The translations under genes and the position numbers were made by a program. Below, piece by piece: positions 1 to 8,172 of a DNA stretch of 64,000 nt. The DNA lies in the NCBI RefSeq assembly GCF_000280925.3, contig NZ_CP012109.1, positions 9,336,001-9,400,000 of the forward strand. The letters run 5' to 3'. Numbering within the stretch: position 1 is the first letter of the stretch; each line of letters begins with the position of its first letter. The DNA comes from Myxococcus hansupus. Its GTDB lineage: Bacteria > Myxococcota > Myxococcia > Myxococcales > Myxococcaceae. A model generated the notes under the pieces. It was not told the origin of the DNA. It worked only from the letters and a program-made list of their open reading frames with translations, and searched no databases.

Positions 1-1154
1 CCCGCCGCGGAGCCGAAGCCGCCCGAGGTCGGGGCACCGTGGCTCGCGCCTGTCGCGGAGCCGAAGCCGCCCGAGGGATTCACGCCCGGACCCGTTGCCG
101 GACCGCGCCCGAACCCAGGGCTTGGGGCTGAGGCACCCGGTGCGTACCGGGCGGTGGGCTGTGCCGCATCCGCGCGACCGCCGGCCCCCCAGGAGGGCGC
201 GGTCGTGGCAGCGGTCTCGTGTGGGCCGGGCAGTCCCGTGGAGGACGGGCTCCAGGGCGTGGCGGCTCCCGTCGGCTCGGCCCACGCGGAGGGGACGGCG
301 GAGGGGAAGGGCACGGACAGCGAGACGCCGTGCAGCGGCCGGCGGTACAGCACGCCCCACTCGGTGAGGACGCTCTCCAGCGGCGCGAGCCCGCCGAGCG
401 GCGGATCCGACGGACCGGTGAAGAGATAGCCCCCTTCGTCCAGCGCGTCGTGGAGGCGGCGGGCGACGGCCTCGATGGTGGGGCGGTTGAAGTAGATGAG
501 GACGTTGCGGCAGAAGATGACGTCCAGCTTCCAGATGCCGCTCTCCGGCGAGGGCCACGTGTCGAGCGCCAGGTTCAGGTAGCTGAAGCGCACCTGCTTC
601 TGCACCTCGGGCGACAGCAGGTAGCGGCGGCCCTCGGCGCGCAGGTGGATGCGCATGCGGTCCGCCCAGCCGCCGCGCAGGGACCAGTCGCCGTACTGGG
701 CCTTCCGGGCCCGGGCGAGCGCCCCACGAGACACGTCGGTGGCGTACACCGCCATGTGCTGTTCCCAGCCCTCGGTCATGAGCAGCGCGGCGATGGAGTA
801 GGGCTCCTCGCCCGACGAGCACGCGGCGCTCCAGAGGCGCGCGGTGTGGCCTGGCCCGTGGCGCTCGCGCAGGTCGGGCAGCACGACGCCGCGCAGGTGC
901 TCGAAGTGCTCGGGCGTGCGGAAGAAGTATGTCTCGCCGACGGTGAGCTCGATGAGCAGGTCATCCAGCGCGGCGGGGTCGTCCACCAGCCGAAGGCGGT
1001 AGGCATCGAAATCCTTCACGCCCGCGCGCGACATGGCGCGGGCGATGCCTTCCTCGGCGGAGGCCGGGCAGCTCGGTGGGACGAGCCCGGCTCGTTCCTC
1101 CACCAACGCGAGCACCTCTGCATATCCCGGGTGGCTCCAGGGGCCCCAGTTCAC
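1..1154 (-). CDS. cheR: CheR-type chemoreceptor methyltransferase (3' end outside window)
   Basis: SAM-dependent glutamate methyltransferase that methylates chemoreceptors in chemotaxis-like pathways. Minus-strand translation from a GTG at 1154 gives about 384 codons and is still open at the left edge, so the C-terminus is missing. Family hallmarks are GETYFFR (residues 73-79), the SAM-binding stretch WSAACSSGEEPYSIA (108-122), YATDVSRGAL (137-146) and FCRNVLIYF (214-222). The enzyme domain ends near residue 280. A Pro/Gly/Ala/Ser-rich tail follows, with two copies of GGFGSA(T/A)G at the edge; whether a TPR domain lies beyond cannot be seen. The GTG overlaps the cheW stop (GTGA), so the two genes should be translationally coupled. 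The family call is secure; which chemosensory pathway it serves is not determined. Confidence 0.9.
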   Translation of the reverse strand, partial: MNWGPWSHPGYAEVLALVEERAGLVPPSCPASAEEGIARAMSRAGVKDFDAYRLRLVDDPAALDDLLIELTVGETYFFRTPEHFEHLRGVVLPDLRERHGPGHTARLWSAACSSGEEPYSIAALLMTEGWEQHMAVYATDVSRGALARARKAQYGDWSLRGGWADRMRIHLRAEGRRYLLSPEVQKQVRFSYLNLALDTWPSPESGIWKLDVIFCRNVLIYFNRPTIEAVARRLHDALDEGGYLFTGPSDPPLGGLAPLESVLTEWGVLYRRPLHGVSLSVPFPSAVPSAWAEPTGAATPWSPSSTGLPGPHETAATTAPSWGAGGRADAAQPTARYAPGASAPSPGFGRGPATGPGVNPSGGFGSATGASHGAPTSGGFGSAA

Positions 1155-1642
1155 GCGGTCTCCGGCTCCATCGGCGCGGTCATCGCCGCGTCCAGCGCCA
1201 GGGACTCGGCCTCGGACAGGAAGGTGCGCAGGTCATGGACCAGGACGAGCCCGTCCTTCAGTTTCACGGCGCCCGCCACGTAGCCCACGCCGGGCAGCTC
1301 GCGAGGGGTGGGGTCCCATTCATCCGGGGTGAGGACGCGCAGTCCCTCGGCCCGGTCCACGCGCAGCACGACGTTCCGGTTCCCCGCGGAGGCCACGATG
1401 AAGTGGTCCATGGGGGACAGCGACCGGGGGGGATGGCGGAAGCGCAGGCGCAGGTCGAGCACCGGCAGCAGCTCGCCCCGCAGGTCCAGCAGGCCCTCCA
1501 CCACGGCGGGCGCACGAGGCAGGGGCGTCAGGCGCGCGGCGCGCACCAGTTCGCGCACGTCCGGTGCGGGCAGTCCGTAGCGCTGGCCGTTCAAGGTGAA
1601 CAGCAGCACCTCCGTGGGCGCGGGGCTCATATCCTGGGACAT
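1151..1642 (-). CDS. cheW: CheW-like chemosensory adaptor
   Basis: Single-domain CheW adaptor that couples chemoreceptors to a CheA kinase in the cytoplasm. The protein contains the two-part beta-barrel of the family: an N-terminal strand region (LLFTLNGQRYGLPAPDVREL), LLDLRGELLPVLDLR in the middle, and a C-terminal half ending in the LKDGLVLVHDLRTFLS helix region. I chose the ATG at 1642, which gives 163 aa. An upstream in-frame GTG at 1699 would add a non-conserved 19-residue extension, and the ATG at 1630 is also possible. The stop overlaps the GTG start of cheR. No cheA or receptor adjoins inside the window, so partners must lie to the left or elsewhere. Confidence 0.9.
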   Translation of the reverse strand: MSQDMSPAPTEVLLFTLNGQRYGLPAPDVRELVRAARLTPLPRAPAVVEGLLDLRGELLPVLDLRLRFRHPPRSLSPMDHFIVASAGNRNVVLRVDRAEGLRVLTPDEWDPTPRELPGVGYVAGAVKLKDGLVLVHDLRTFLSEAESLALDAAMTAPMEPETA

Positions 1643-2040
1643 AGACGTGGACGTGGCCACTGTCGAACACTGATGTCGGCCGACGGTCCGGGTGTCCACC
1701 AGTCTTCACAGGGGACAGGCGGGCAAGCAGATGCTCCGGGTGAAACATGACAGGTCGCACCACGTGCCCCGGGGCGACGCGTGCGGGATGAACGGTCGTT
1801 CACCGTCATTCCGGGGCGCCGGTTGCCCCGCCCGTCCCCGAGTTCGAGGCCCAAGTGTCGCGGGCCTGGGAGTCGCGCCGTGCCTCCTTGCTGGCTGGGC
1901 GTGCTGGCATCCTTGAACAACGGCCGTCGCTGCACCCAGCGCCTTCACTTGTGCGCGCGGACGCGCACGGTCGAGCACTGCAGGAACCCCGAATTCAGGT
2001 CCGCGTCATGAGGTACCCACGATGACCGCTCCCTTGCGCC
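1643..2040. other. Intergenic region upstream of cheW
   Basis: About 400 bases with no convincing gene. Short open frames exist on both strands but show no recognisable protein. The stretch must hold the promoter for the minus-strand cheW-cheR pair. I see no clear sigma70 promoter, terminator or repeat in it. Confidence 0.5.
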
Positions 2041-2424
2041 TTGTTCTTATCGCATCGGGGGGCTTCATTCGTGGGAGGTGACGGTCGCGTACTCGCTGTC
2101 GTTCAGCGGATGGAGCGGGCACTTCCCGGTTTGTGGCTGGACTGGAGCGTTGGCGAGGGCCAGCGACTTGCAGCGTTGCCACGGCTCGTCGCCGCGAGCC
2201 GGGGCAAGGAGGTCCCCTTCCTTTGCAGCGGGGACGAGCGTCACCCCGTGATGATTTCCGGCTTCATCTCGAGCGGTCAGCCCCTGTCCGAAGTGCATTC
2301 CAATCTGCCGCTCGACGTAGAGGGCATTGCCGCTTCCGCAGATTCTCACTCAGTACCGCACCGGATGCTTGAGCCACCGGATTGGCGGTTGCGGCGTCAC
2401 CAGCGCGTCAATGCGGGTGAGTGA
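2041..2424 (+). CDS. Possible hypothetical protein or immunity-gene remnant
   Basis: An open frame of 127 codons from a TTG. No family is recognised. The middle part (VLAVVQRMERALPGLWLDW, then PVMISGFISSGQPLSEVHS) has plausible protein-like composition, while the last 30 residues do not. A nearby ATG at 2022 lies in another frame and stops after 19 codons. The start is therefore doubtful and the frame may be a decayed gene. It sits beside the toxin/immunity-like genes at 2.5-4.3 kb and shares their less GC-extreme codon use, which is why it is kept. It could equally be spurious. Confidence 0.25.
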   Translation: MFLSHRGASFVGGDGRVLAVVQRMERALPGLWLDWSVGEGQRLAALPRLVAASRGKEVPFLCSGDERHPVMISGFISSGQPLSEVHSNLPLDVEGIAASADSHSVPHRMLEPPDWRLRRHQRVNAGE

Positions 2425-2466
2425 GGCACGCCAGTCGAGGCGTCCCTGGCACAGGCGGCCTCTGTC

Positions 2467-2847
2467 CTATGAACCCAACTCCTCGACGAGACAACAGTCA
2501 CGAGCAAGCAACTCCCACACCCAGTCATCGCTAGGGACGATGAAGTGAACCAGAGCGCCGTCAATAGGTTCCTTTGCGTGAACGGATGCTGAAATCAATT
2601 GCCGGAGCCATTCAGAGTCGTCGGATATCAAGACACAGCGCCTGTATCTGCCATCAACCCTGAGTTGGTCGCGATCGACAAGCACTGATGGGACCATTCG
2701 CATGGCGACTGCGCCACGAAACTCCAACGACACGCGTCGCCCGTCAGCAGTGTCGACAGCCATTTGGGCTCGCCCGCCTTGCGCAGAAAACGTCACCTCT
2801 TCCATGGGCGCATCGTCGATTTCCAATCCGTCCAGCCAGCACTTCAT
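2467..2847 (-). CDS. Hypothetical protein in toxin/immunity patch
   Basis: A 126-aa cytoplasmic protein with no signal peptide and no family I recognise. I chose the ATG at 2847 because AGGA lies eight bases before it; the ATG at 2853 is an alternative. The N-terminal half looks beta-rich (MKCWLDGLEIDDAPMEEVTF, then LEFRGAVAMRMVPSV). The C-terminal half ends in VHFIVPSDDWVWELLARDCC. Codon use is clearly richer in A/T than the flanking chromosomal genes. Its position just downstream of, and on the same strand as, the lipoprotein and SUKH genes suggests a second immunity or accessory gene. That role is inference from context only. Confidence 0.6.
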   Translation of the reverse strand: MKCWLDGLEIDDAPMEEVTFSAQGGRAQMAVDTADGRRVSLEFRGAVAMRMVPSVLVDRDQLRVDGRYRRCVLISDDSEWLRQLISASVHAKEPIDGALVHFIVPSDDWVWELLARDCCLVEELGS

Positions 2848-3148
2848 GTGCATCTTCCTGACTCGCAGTGGTGTTTTCGAAATCCCGAGCTTCCGGTGGA
2901 TCGTCTTGCCGTTCGTATGTCTCGCCGTGCCCGCCATTGGAAGGCTGGACGCCTGTTGCTGTCCGTACTGCTGGAGGGGCTCTCTTTCGGGGACTCCGAA
3001 AATGCCATTACGGAGCCGGACCAACCTCCTGGACGCGAATGGGGAACCGTGGGGTCGATTCGATCGACCCGTGGGTTTGTCGCTTCATCGATAAAGGTGC
3101 GCAGCATCACTCAGCAGTGCCGGCGCGGCGCTACGTTGGCGTCGCGCC

Positions 3149-3616
3149 CTACCGCGTTGGCAGCCAGAACCAATGCCCGTTGGAGCGCAGCGCGCCAGCC
3201 AGAAACTCCGAGAAGGAGCGGGCGATTTGGCGACAGTAGGCTGGATCAGGGAACGCTTCGTTGTAGCCATCGCGGATGGGGTAGCAGCCATCCAGCGGGT
3301 GGCTCACGTCAAGCAGGATGTAGTTACTGTCCCGCACGTCGCAGATGGCATACCAGGACGCGGGGCCCGCCTTGTCCGTGTCTTTCTTCCTCATGGTCAC
3401 TCGCGCGCGGCGAATCTCCGCGAGTGGAAAGAAGGAGTACGCGGGGTCAGCAGTCCCGAAGAGGTCCGCTCCATCGCAGTGCAGGTAGAAGGCGCGAAGG
3501 TCCGGGTCGAGGCGCCAGCCGACGCTTTGCTCGAACGCTTCGATTTGAGCCGGCGTAGCAGGAGGGCGCGCGCGGTGAGCGCGGGACACCTCTTCGAGCA
3601 GGACGGGCATTTGCAT
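3149..3616 (-). CDS. SMI1/KNR4 (SUKH-1) family protein, probable immunity protein
   Basis: A 155-aa protein with a SUKH-1 fold. Signature segments are ATPAQIEAFEQSVGWRLDPD, LRAFYLHCDGADLF and YSFFPLAEIRRARV, matching the helix, N/DGG-like turn and FxPL element of the family. SUKH proteins are common immunity proteins in polymorphic toxin systems and bind their toxin in the cytoplasm. The ATG at 3616 lies four bases after the stop of the upstream lipoprotein gene and has GGAGAG about nine bases before it, so the two form an operon in the usual toxin-immunity order. No signal peptide is present, as expected for protection against a toxin acting inside the cell. The toxin pairing is inferred from adjacency. 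Confidence 0.85.
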   Translation of the reverse strand: MQMPVLLEEVSRAHRARPPATPAQIEAFEQSVGWRLDPDLRAFYLHCDGADLFGTADPAYSFFPLAEIRRARVTMRKKDTDKAGPASWYAICDVRDSNYILLDVSHPLDGCYPIRDGYNEAFPDPAYCRQIARSFSEFLAGALRSNGHWFWLPTR

Positions 3617-3620
3617 CGGG

Positions 3621-4262
3621 CTACTCTCCATAGGGGTAGTCCACGCCCACCTGGGTCCAAGGCGGGTCGTTGGCGTAACACGCGTTATAAAGGTCGAAGA
3701 GGTCCGTGTGCAGGTCCTTGGGGAACGGGATGATGTTGTCCCAGTCCGTGGGATTTCCGCCGTGCCAAAGGTCCCGAACGTGATGCCCTTCGTAGAGTCG
3801 GCCGCCAGGCTCCGTGGGCCACGCGCCGAAGCGGTTGGCCCACGCTTCCCGGAAGCCTGAGCGGGCGTTGCTCCAGCGACTACGGGCCGCAGAGGTCTGG
3901 TCGGGACTGAGCTTGTCATAGTTGCAGCAACAGTGGGCCATTCCAAAGCGGCTGCCGGCCCTCATGACAGTGCCCTGGAAGTCCATTTTCACATCCGCGA
4001 GCCACATGCAGCCCTGGAGATCGTGGCCGCTTCCTGCACACTTGCTCTCGCAGTAGTTCATGAGCTGGCTGCTGCACTGCCAGGGACCGTAGTAGATGAC
4101 GGTCCGGAATTGGCCGCCCCCAGGCACGTTGACAGGAGGCCCGACCCACCTCCGAACAGCATTTGCCGTGCGTGGAAGTGGCGTTTCGGCACACGCCGTG
4201 ACGAGTGCCGCCAGGGCGGCGAGACAGTTCATGTGATAGGTGTGGGTGTTTTTGTTTGGCAT
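3621..4262 (-). CDS. Cys-rich lipoprotein with HNH-like C-terminus, candidate SitA-type toxin
   Basis: A predicted lipoprotein of 213 aa from the ATG at 4262; the ATG at 4232 would remove the lysine-containing n-region. The signal peptide ends in the lipobox VTAC, so the mature N-terminus would be lipidated. The mature part has nine further cysteines (QCSSQLMNYCESKC, AHCCCNY). The C-terminal 60 residues carry EGHHVRDLWHGG, WDNIIPFPKDLH and a closing CYANDPPW, a His-rich layout like HNH/endonuclease VII-type nuclease toxins. From memory it resembles the myxobacterial DUF2380/TIGR02269 lipoprotein family, to which some SitA toxins delivered by outer-membrane exchange belong. The adjacent SUKH gene supports a toxin-immunity pair. 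About 295 bases upstream hold its promoter, not resolved. Confidence 0.75.
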   Translation of the reverse strand: MPNKNTHTYHMNCLAALAALVTACAETPLPRTANAVRRWVGPPVNVPGGGQFRTVIYYGPWQCSSQLMNYCESKCAGSGHDLQGCMWLADVKMDFQGTVMRAGSRFGMAHCCCNYDKLSPDQTSAARSRWSNARSGFREAWANRFGAWPTEPGGRLYEGHHVRDLWHGGNPTDWDNIIPFPKDLHTDLFDLYNACYANDPPWTQVGVDYPYGE

Positions 4263-4557
4263 GGTGCGTGGCGAAAGCACGATGCGGATTGAGCTGTCTA
4301 TCCTTCTGAATTGAGATAACCCCGGTACCGCGTGCAGTCGCGCCAGCAGAGAGTCCTTGGCGCTTTGCGCTGGTCGGTCGGTCAGCTCGCTTTGGGGCAC
4401 CGTCTCCCACCGCAGCGGAAGGTGCCCATGTTGGGTGATGAGATGGAAGGTGACGGTGGAGTGAGTCCTCGCGAAGTCGGAGTCCGGGGCGACGTCAGAG
4501 CTGCTGGATGTCCCCGGCGTCTCACTCTCGCCACGTGCGTCGCGGAGGCCCCGCACC

Positions 4558-6372
4558 TCACCCCGTACCAGGCCCCGCCAGGGGCAGCACCACGGTGAAC
4601 GTGGACCCCTGTCCCGGGGTGCTCGTCACCGTGATGTGGCCGCCCAGAGCCTCCACGAGCTGGCGGGTGATGAAGAGCCCCAGGCCCAACCCTCCATAGT
4701 GGCGGCTGGACACAGCGCGCTCGAAGCGGCCGAAGATGCGTTGGGCATCTTCACTGGACAGGCCGATGCCGTGGTCCCGTACTTCAAGCGTCGCGTTCGT
4801 CTCGTCGCTGTGCACGCGCACGTCCACGGGCGCGCCGTGGCCGTACTTGAGCGCGTTGGACAAGAGGTTGGTGATGACCTGCTCCAGCCGCAGCCGGTCC
4901 CACCGGCCCGTCACCACCCGAGGGGTATCCACCGTGAGCTGGACGCCCGCGCTCTGGGCTTCCGTCTCGAAGCGGCGTGCGGCCTCCCGCGTCACCTCGT
5001 CCAGGGACAGGTCCTCCAGGTTCAGCTCCAGCCGTCCGCGCGCCAGCCGGGACACGTCGAGCAGGCTGTCCACCAGTGTCGTCAGACGCGTCGACTGCCG
5101 CTCGCAGGACTCCAGCCGTTGCTGGAGCTTCTCCAGGTCGTGCGGGCCCTCGCCTCGCAGGTTGCGATACAGCAATTGGAACTGGAGCTTGAGGCTGGTG
5201 AGCGGCGTGCGCAGTTCGTGCGCGGCGATGCTCAGGAAGTCGTCACGAATCTGGACCGCGGCGCGGGCCTCGCCGGTGAGACGCTGCTGCTCCTCACGGG
5301 CGGCTTCGGCGGCGGCGCGGGCCTTCACCTGCGAGCGGGTGATGAGGAACAGCGACATCGTCACCAGCAGGCCGCTCACGACGACGATGGGCACCTGGGC
5401 GGACGTGCTGCGGTCCAGGTAGGACTTGCGCGCGGTGAACACCAGCGTCCATGTCTCGCCCGCGACGGACAAGGAGTGCTTCTGCTTGAACTCGTGCGCC
5501 ATCGGCACGCCCGGGGTGATGGACGTGTAGAGCAGCGTTTCGTCACGCACCTCCGTCCCGTCGTACACCGTCAGGTCGATGGTCTGCCGGAAGCCAGGAA
5601 AGCGCAGGCTCTCCATGAGGTCCGCCATCCGGATGGGGGCGAAGACGAAGCCGCGCAACCGCTCCCGGGGGGACCGAGGCGGGTTCGTCGTCTGGGGCCA
5701 CCGGTACACCGGGACGTAGAGGAGGAACCCCTCCCGGCCCAGCGTGTCCTCCCAGTCCTGGAGGAGCTGCACCTTCCCCGTGGCCGAGGGCAGCCCCGTC
5801 TCCAGGGCGCGCAACATGGCGGCTCGGCGGCTCGGCTCGGTGAGCATGTCGAAGCCGAGCGCCTCCTGGTTGCGGGGGGTGAAGGGCTCCAGGAAGACGA
5901 TGGCGGTGTACGCGTCTCGCAGCCCTTCCGGCCACACGCGGTAGCCAGGCAGGCCGGTGCCGCGAACCTCGGCCTCATGCCGGGCGAGGTCCTCCGGCCG
6001 GAGCCACTCGGAGAAGCCGATGACCTGCAGACCCGGGTACCGGCGGGGCAATTCCAGGCTGTTCACATAGGCGCCGAACTCGTGGCGGTCCACGTGTTGG
6101 CTGCTGGCGAACAGTCCATGCACCCCCAGGAGCAGGGCCTGGTACAGGTCCAGGCCTTGCTGGAGGCTCAGCGTGCCGTCGCCCGCGACGTCGTCGAAGC
6201 GGCGCTGCCGGCGCTCCTGGAGGCTCTGCCAGACGTAGCTGGCCGCCACGGCCGTGACAAGCAGTCCCACCAGCACCGCGCTGTAGGAGGCGGCATTGCG
6301 GCGCAGATGGGAGAGCAGGTGCGAGGGCACGGTGGCGTCGGGAAGCTGGGACGGCGTTGTCCAGCGTGCCAT
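4558..6372 (-). CDS. CHASE-domain membrane sensor histidine kinase
   Basis: A 604-aa hybrid-free sensor kinase. A TM segment at about residues 30-48 is followed by an extracytoplasmic CHASE domain (about 60-310, with LPRRYPGLQVIGFSEWL and the conserved NQEALGFDM). A second TM lies at about 327-345, then a HisKA dimerisation domain with phospho-acceptor His385 in AAHELRTPL. The HATPase_c domain has the N box near 500-510 (TNLLSNALKYG), the G1 box VRDHGIGLS and the G2 box GGLGLGLFI. CHASE domains usually bind small ligands such as cytokinin-like molecules or peptides. No response regulator adjoins, so the kinase is orphan here. It is divergent from the phytoene desaturase gene with about 130 bases between them. 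Confidence 0.93.
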   Translation of the reverse strand: MARWTTPSQLPDATVPSHLLSHLRRNAASYSAVLVGLLVTAVAASYVWQSLQERRQRRFDDVAGDGTLSLQQGLDLYQALLLGVHGLFASSQHVDRHEFGAYVNSLELPRRYPGLQVIGFSEWLRPEDLARHEAEVRGTGLPGYRVWPEGLRDAYTAIVFLEPFTPRNQEALGFDMLTEPSRRAAMLRALETGLPSATGKVQLLQDWEDTLGREGFLLYVPVYRWPQTTNPPRSPRERLRGFVFAPIRMADLMESLRFPGFRQTIDLTVYDGTEVRDETLLYTSITPGVPMAHEFKQKHSLSVAGETWTLVFTARKSYLDRSTSAQVPIVVVSGLLVTMSLFLITRSQVKARAAAEAAREEQQRLTGEARAAVQIRDDFLSIAAHELRTPLTSLKLQFQLLYRNLRGEGPHDLEKLQQRLESCERQSTRLTTLVDSLLDVSRLARGRLELNLEDLSLDEVTREAARRFETEAQSAGVQLTVDTPRVVTGRWDRLRLEQVITNLLSNALKYGHGAPVDVRVHSDETNATLEVRDHGIGLSSEDAQRIFGRFERAVSSRHYGGLGLGLFITRQLVEALGGHITVTSTPGQGSTFTVVLPLAGPGTG

Positions 6373-6502
6373 TGCCGGACGGGGCTCTTGTAACGTCCAT
6401 CCGCTTCGCGCGTTCGCCAGATGAACGAGCGGGTGGATTTTCGTTCACCCGGGTACCGGACGCGCCTTGCATCCGGTAGGCCGGCGGGCTCAAGGAGGCT
6501 GC

Positions 6503-8071
6503 GTGCGTCACGTCATCATCGTGGGAGCGGGACCGGGAGGCCTGTCGGCCGCCATCAACCTGGCGGGGCAGGGCTTCCGCGTCACCGTGGTGGAGAAGGA
6601 CGCGGTGCCAGGCGGGCGGATGAAGGGCCTGAAGCTGGGGGCGGCGGGCGAGTACGCCGTGGACACCGGGCCGTCCATCCTCCAGCTCCCGGGGGTGCTG
6701 GAGCAGATTTTCCGGCGCGCCGGCCGTCGAATCGACGACTACGTGAAGCTGCTCCCGTTGGACGTGAACACGCGGGTGCACTTCTGGGACGGCACCCACC
6801 TGGACACCACCCGGAACCTGGAGCGCATGGAGGCGGAGCTGGCGAAGTTCGGCCCCACCCAGGCCGCCGCCCTGCGCCAGTGGATGGAGGACGGGCGGGA
6901 GAAGTACGGCATCGCCTACGAGAAGTTCATCTGCACGTCCGCGGACAACCTGGGCTACTACGCCCCGTGGCGGCTGGCGCCCACGCTGCGCTTCAAGCCC
7001 TGGCAGACGTTGTACCGGCAGTTGGACGGTTTCTTCCACGACGACCGGGTGACGTACGCCCTGGCGTATCCGTCCAAGTACCTGGGGCTGCACCCGACGA
7101 CGTGCTCGTCGGTGTTCAGCGTGATTCCCTTCCTGGAGCTGGCCTTCGGTGTGTGGCACGTGGAGGGCGGCTTCCGGGCGTTGTCGCAGGGGATGATGCG
7201 CTGCGCGGAGGACCTGGGCGCCACCTTCCGTCTGGGCACGCCGGTGGAGAAGGTGCGGGTGGAGGCGGGCCGCGCGGTGGGCGTGAAGCTCGCGGGCGGC
7301 GAGGTGCTGGAGGCGGACGCGGTGGTGGTGAACGCGGACCTCGCCTACGCGGCGCAGACGCTGATTCCGGCGGAGGCGCGAGAGGGCTCGCGGCTGACGG
7401 ACGCGGCGCTGGACCGGGCGAAGTACTCGTGCAGCACCTTCATGGCGTACTACGGGCTGGACACGGTGTACTCGGACCTGCCGCACCACCTCATCTATCT
7501 GTCGGAGTCCGCGCGGCGCACGGACCGAGACGCGCTGGAGGACCGGCACGTCGACGTGGAGGACCCGCCCTTCTACGTGTGCAATCCCAGCGTGACGGAC
7601 CCGTCGGGGGCGCCCGCGGGGCACTCGACGCTGTACGTGCTGGTGCCCACGCCGAACACGGGCCGCGAGGTGGACTGGGCCAAGACGGAGCAGGCGCTGC
7701 GCGAGCGGATTCCCGCCATGTTGGAGAAGGTGGGGCTCAAGAACGTGCGTCAGCACATCCGCGAGGAGCGCTACTTCACCGCGGAGACGTGGCGGGACGA
7801 CTTCAACGTGTTCCGGGGCGCGGTGTTCAACCTGTCCCACACGTGGCTGCAGTTGGGGCCGCTGCGGCCGAAGGTGAAGAACCGCGACATCGAAGGGCTG
7901 TACTTCGTCGGCGGCGGCACGCATCCAGGAAGCGGCCTGCTCACCATCATGGAGAGCGCGAACATCGCGGCGGACTACCTGACGCGCGAGGCGGGCAAGG
8001 GCCCGCTGCCAGGCTGGCCGTATGTGCCGCCGCTGGAGCCGGAGGAGGCGCCGCGAGCTCGCACGGGCTGA
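6503..8071 (+). CDS. crtI: CrtI-type phytoene desaturase
   Basis: FAD-dependent desaturase of the CrtI carotenoid family, about 522 aa. The N-terminal Rossmann motif VIIVGAGPGGLSAAINLAGQ is followed by GGRMKGL, and the C-terminal FAD segment reads GLYFVGGGTHPGSGL. These are diagnostic of bacterial phytoene/carotenoid desaturases. I chose the GTG at 6503 because AAGGAGG ends four bases before it. M. xanthus is known to carry an unlinked phytoene dehydrogenase gene (carC) away from its main carotenoid cluster, and no other carotenoid gene is visible here, so this may be that gene; this is recall, not a comparison. The enzyme would act at the membrane on phytoene made elsewhere. Confidence 0.85.
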   Translation: MRHVIIVGAGPGGLSAAINLAGQGFRVTVVEKDAVPGGRMKGLKLGAAGEYAVDTGPSILQLPGVLEQIFRRAGRRIDDYVKLLPLDVNTRVHFWDGTHLDTTRNLERMEAELAKFGPTQAAALRQWMEDGREKYGIAYEKFICTSADNLGYYAPWRLAPTLRFKPWQTLYRQLDGFFHDDRVTYALAYPSKYLGLHPTTCSSVFSVIPFLELAFGVWHVEGGFRALSQGMMRCAEDLGATFRLGTPVEKVRVEAGRAVGVKLAGGEVLEADAVVVNADLAYAAQTLIPAEAREGSRLTDAALDRAKYSCSTFMAYYGLDTVYSDLPHHLIYLSESARRTDRDALEDRHVDVEDPPFYVCNPSVTDPSGAPAGHSTLYVLVPTPNTGREVDWAKTEQALRERIPAMLEKVGLKNVRQHIREERYFTAETWRDDFNVFRGAVFNLSHTWLQLGPLRPKVKNRDIEGLYFVGGGTHPGSGLLTIMESANIAADYLTREAGKGPLPGWPYVPPLEPEEAPRARTG

Positions 8072-8172
8072 GCGGGCGGCGCGCCGGGCAAGCGGGCGGG
8101 GCAGGACCGCCCGTATACGCCGGGCATGGCGGATGCGAAGCTGGCACTTTCTCCAGGACGGGAGTCGCGCGC

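Noticed and set aside
219..1283. A 354-codon plus-strand frame opposite cheR and cheW
   Set aside because: It is the antisense shadow of two well-supported minus-strand genes; the translation is Arg/Gly/Ala-rich and has no family motif.
2041..2424. A firm immunity-protein assignment for the fragment near 2.0-2.4 kb
   Set aside because: No family signature is clear, the start codon is TTG without a ribosome site, and the C-terminus looks non-coding; kept only as a low-confidence frame.
6421..6500. Upstream extension of the 8173 gene frame and possible light-responsive ECF-type promoter between the kinase and desaturase genes
   Set aside because: The frame before 8173 only shadows the desaturase. 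TGTAAC and CGTT elements in the gap are too short and too common to support a promoter call without comparison to a mapped one.
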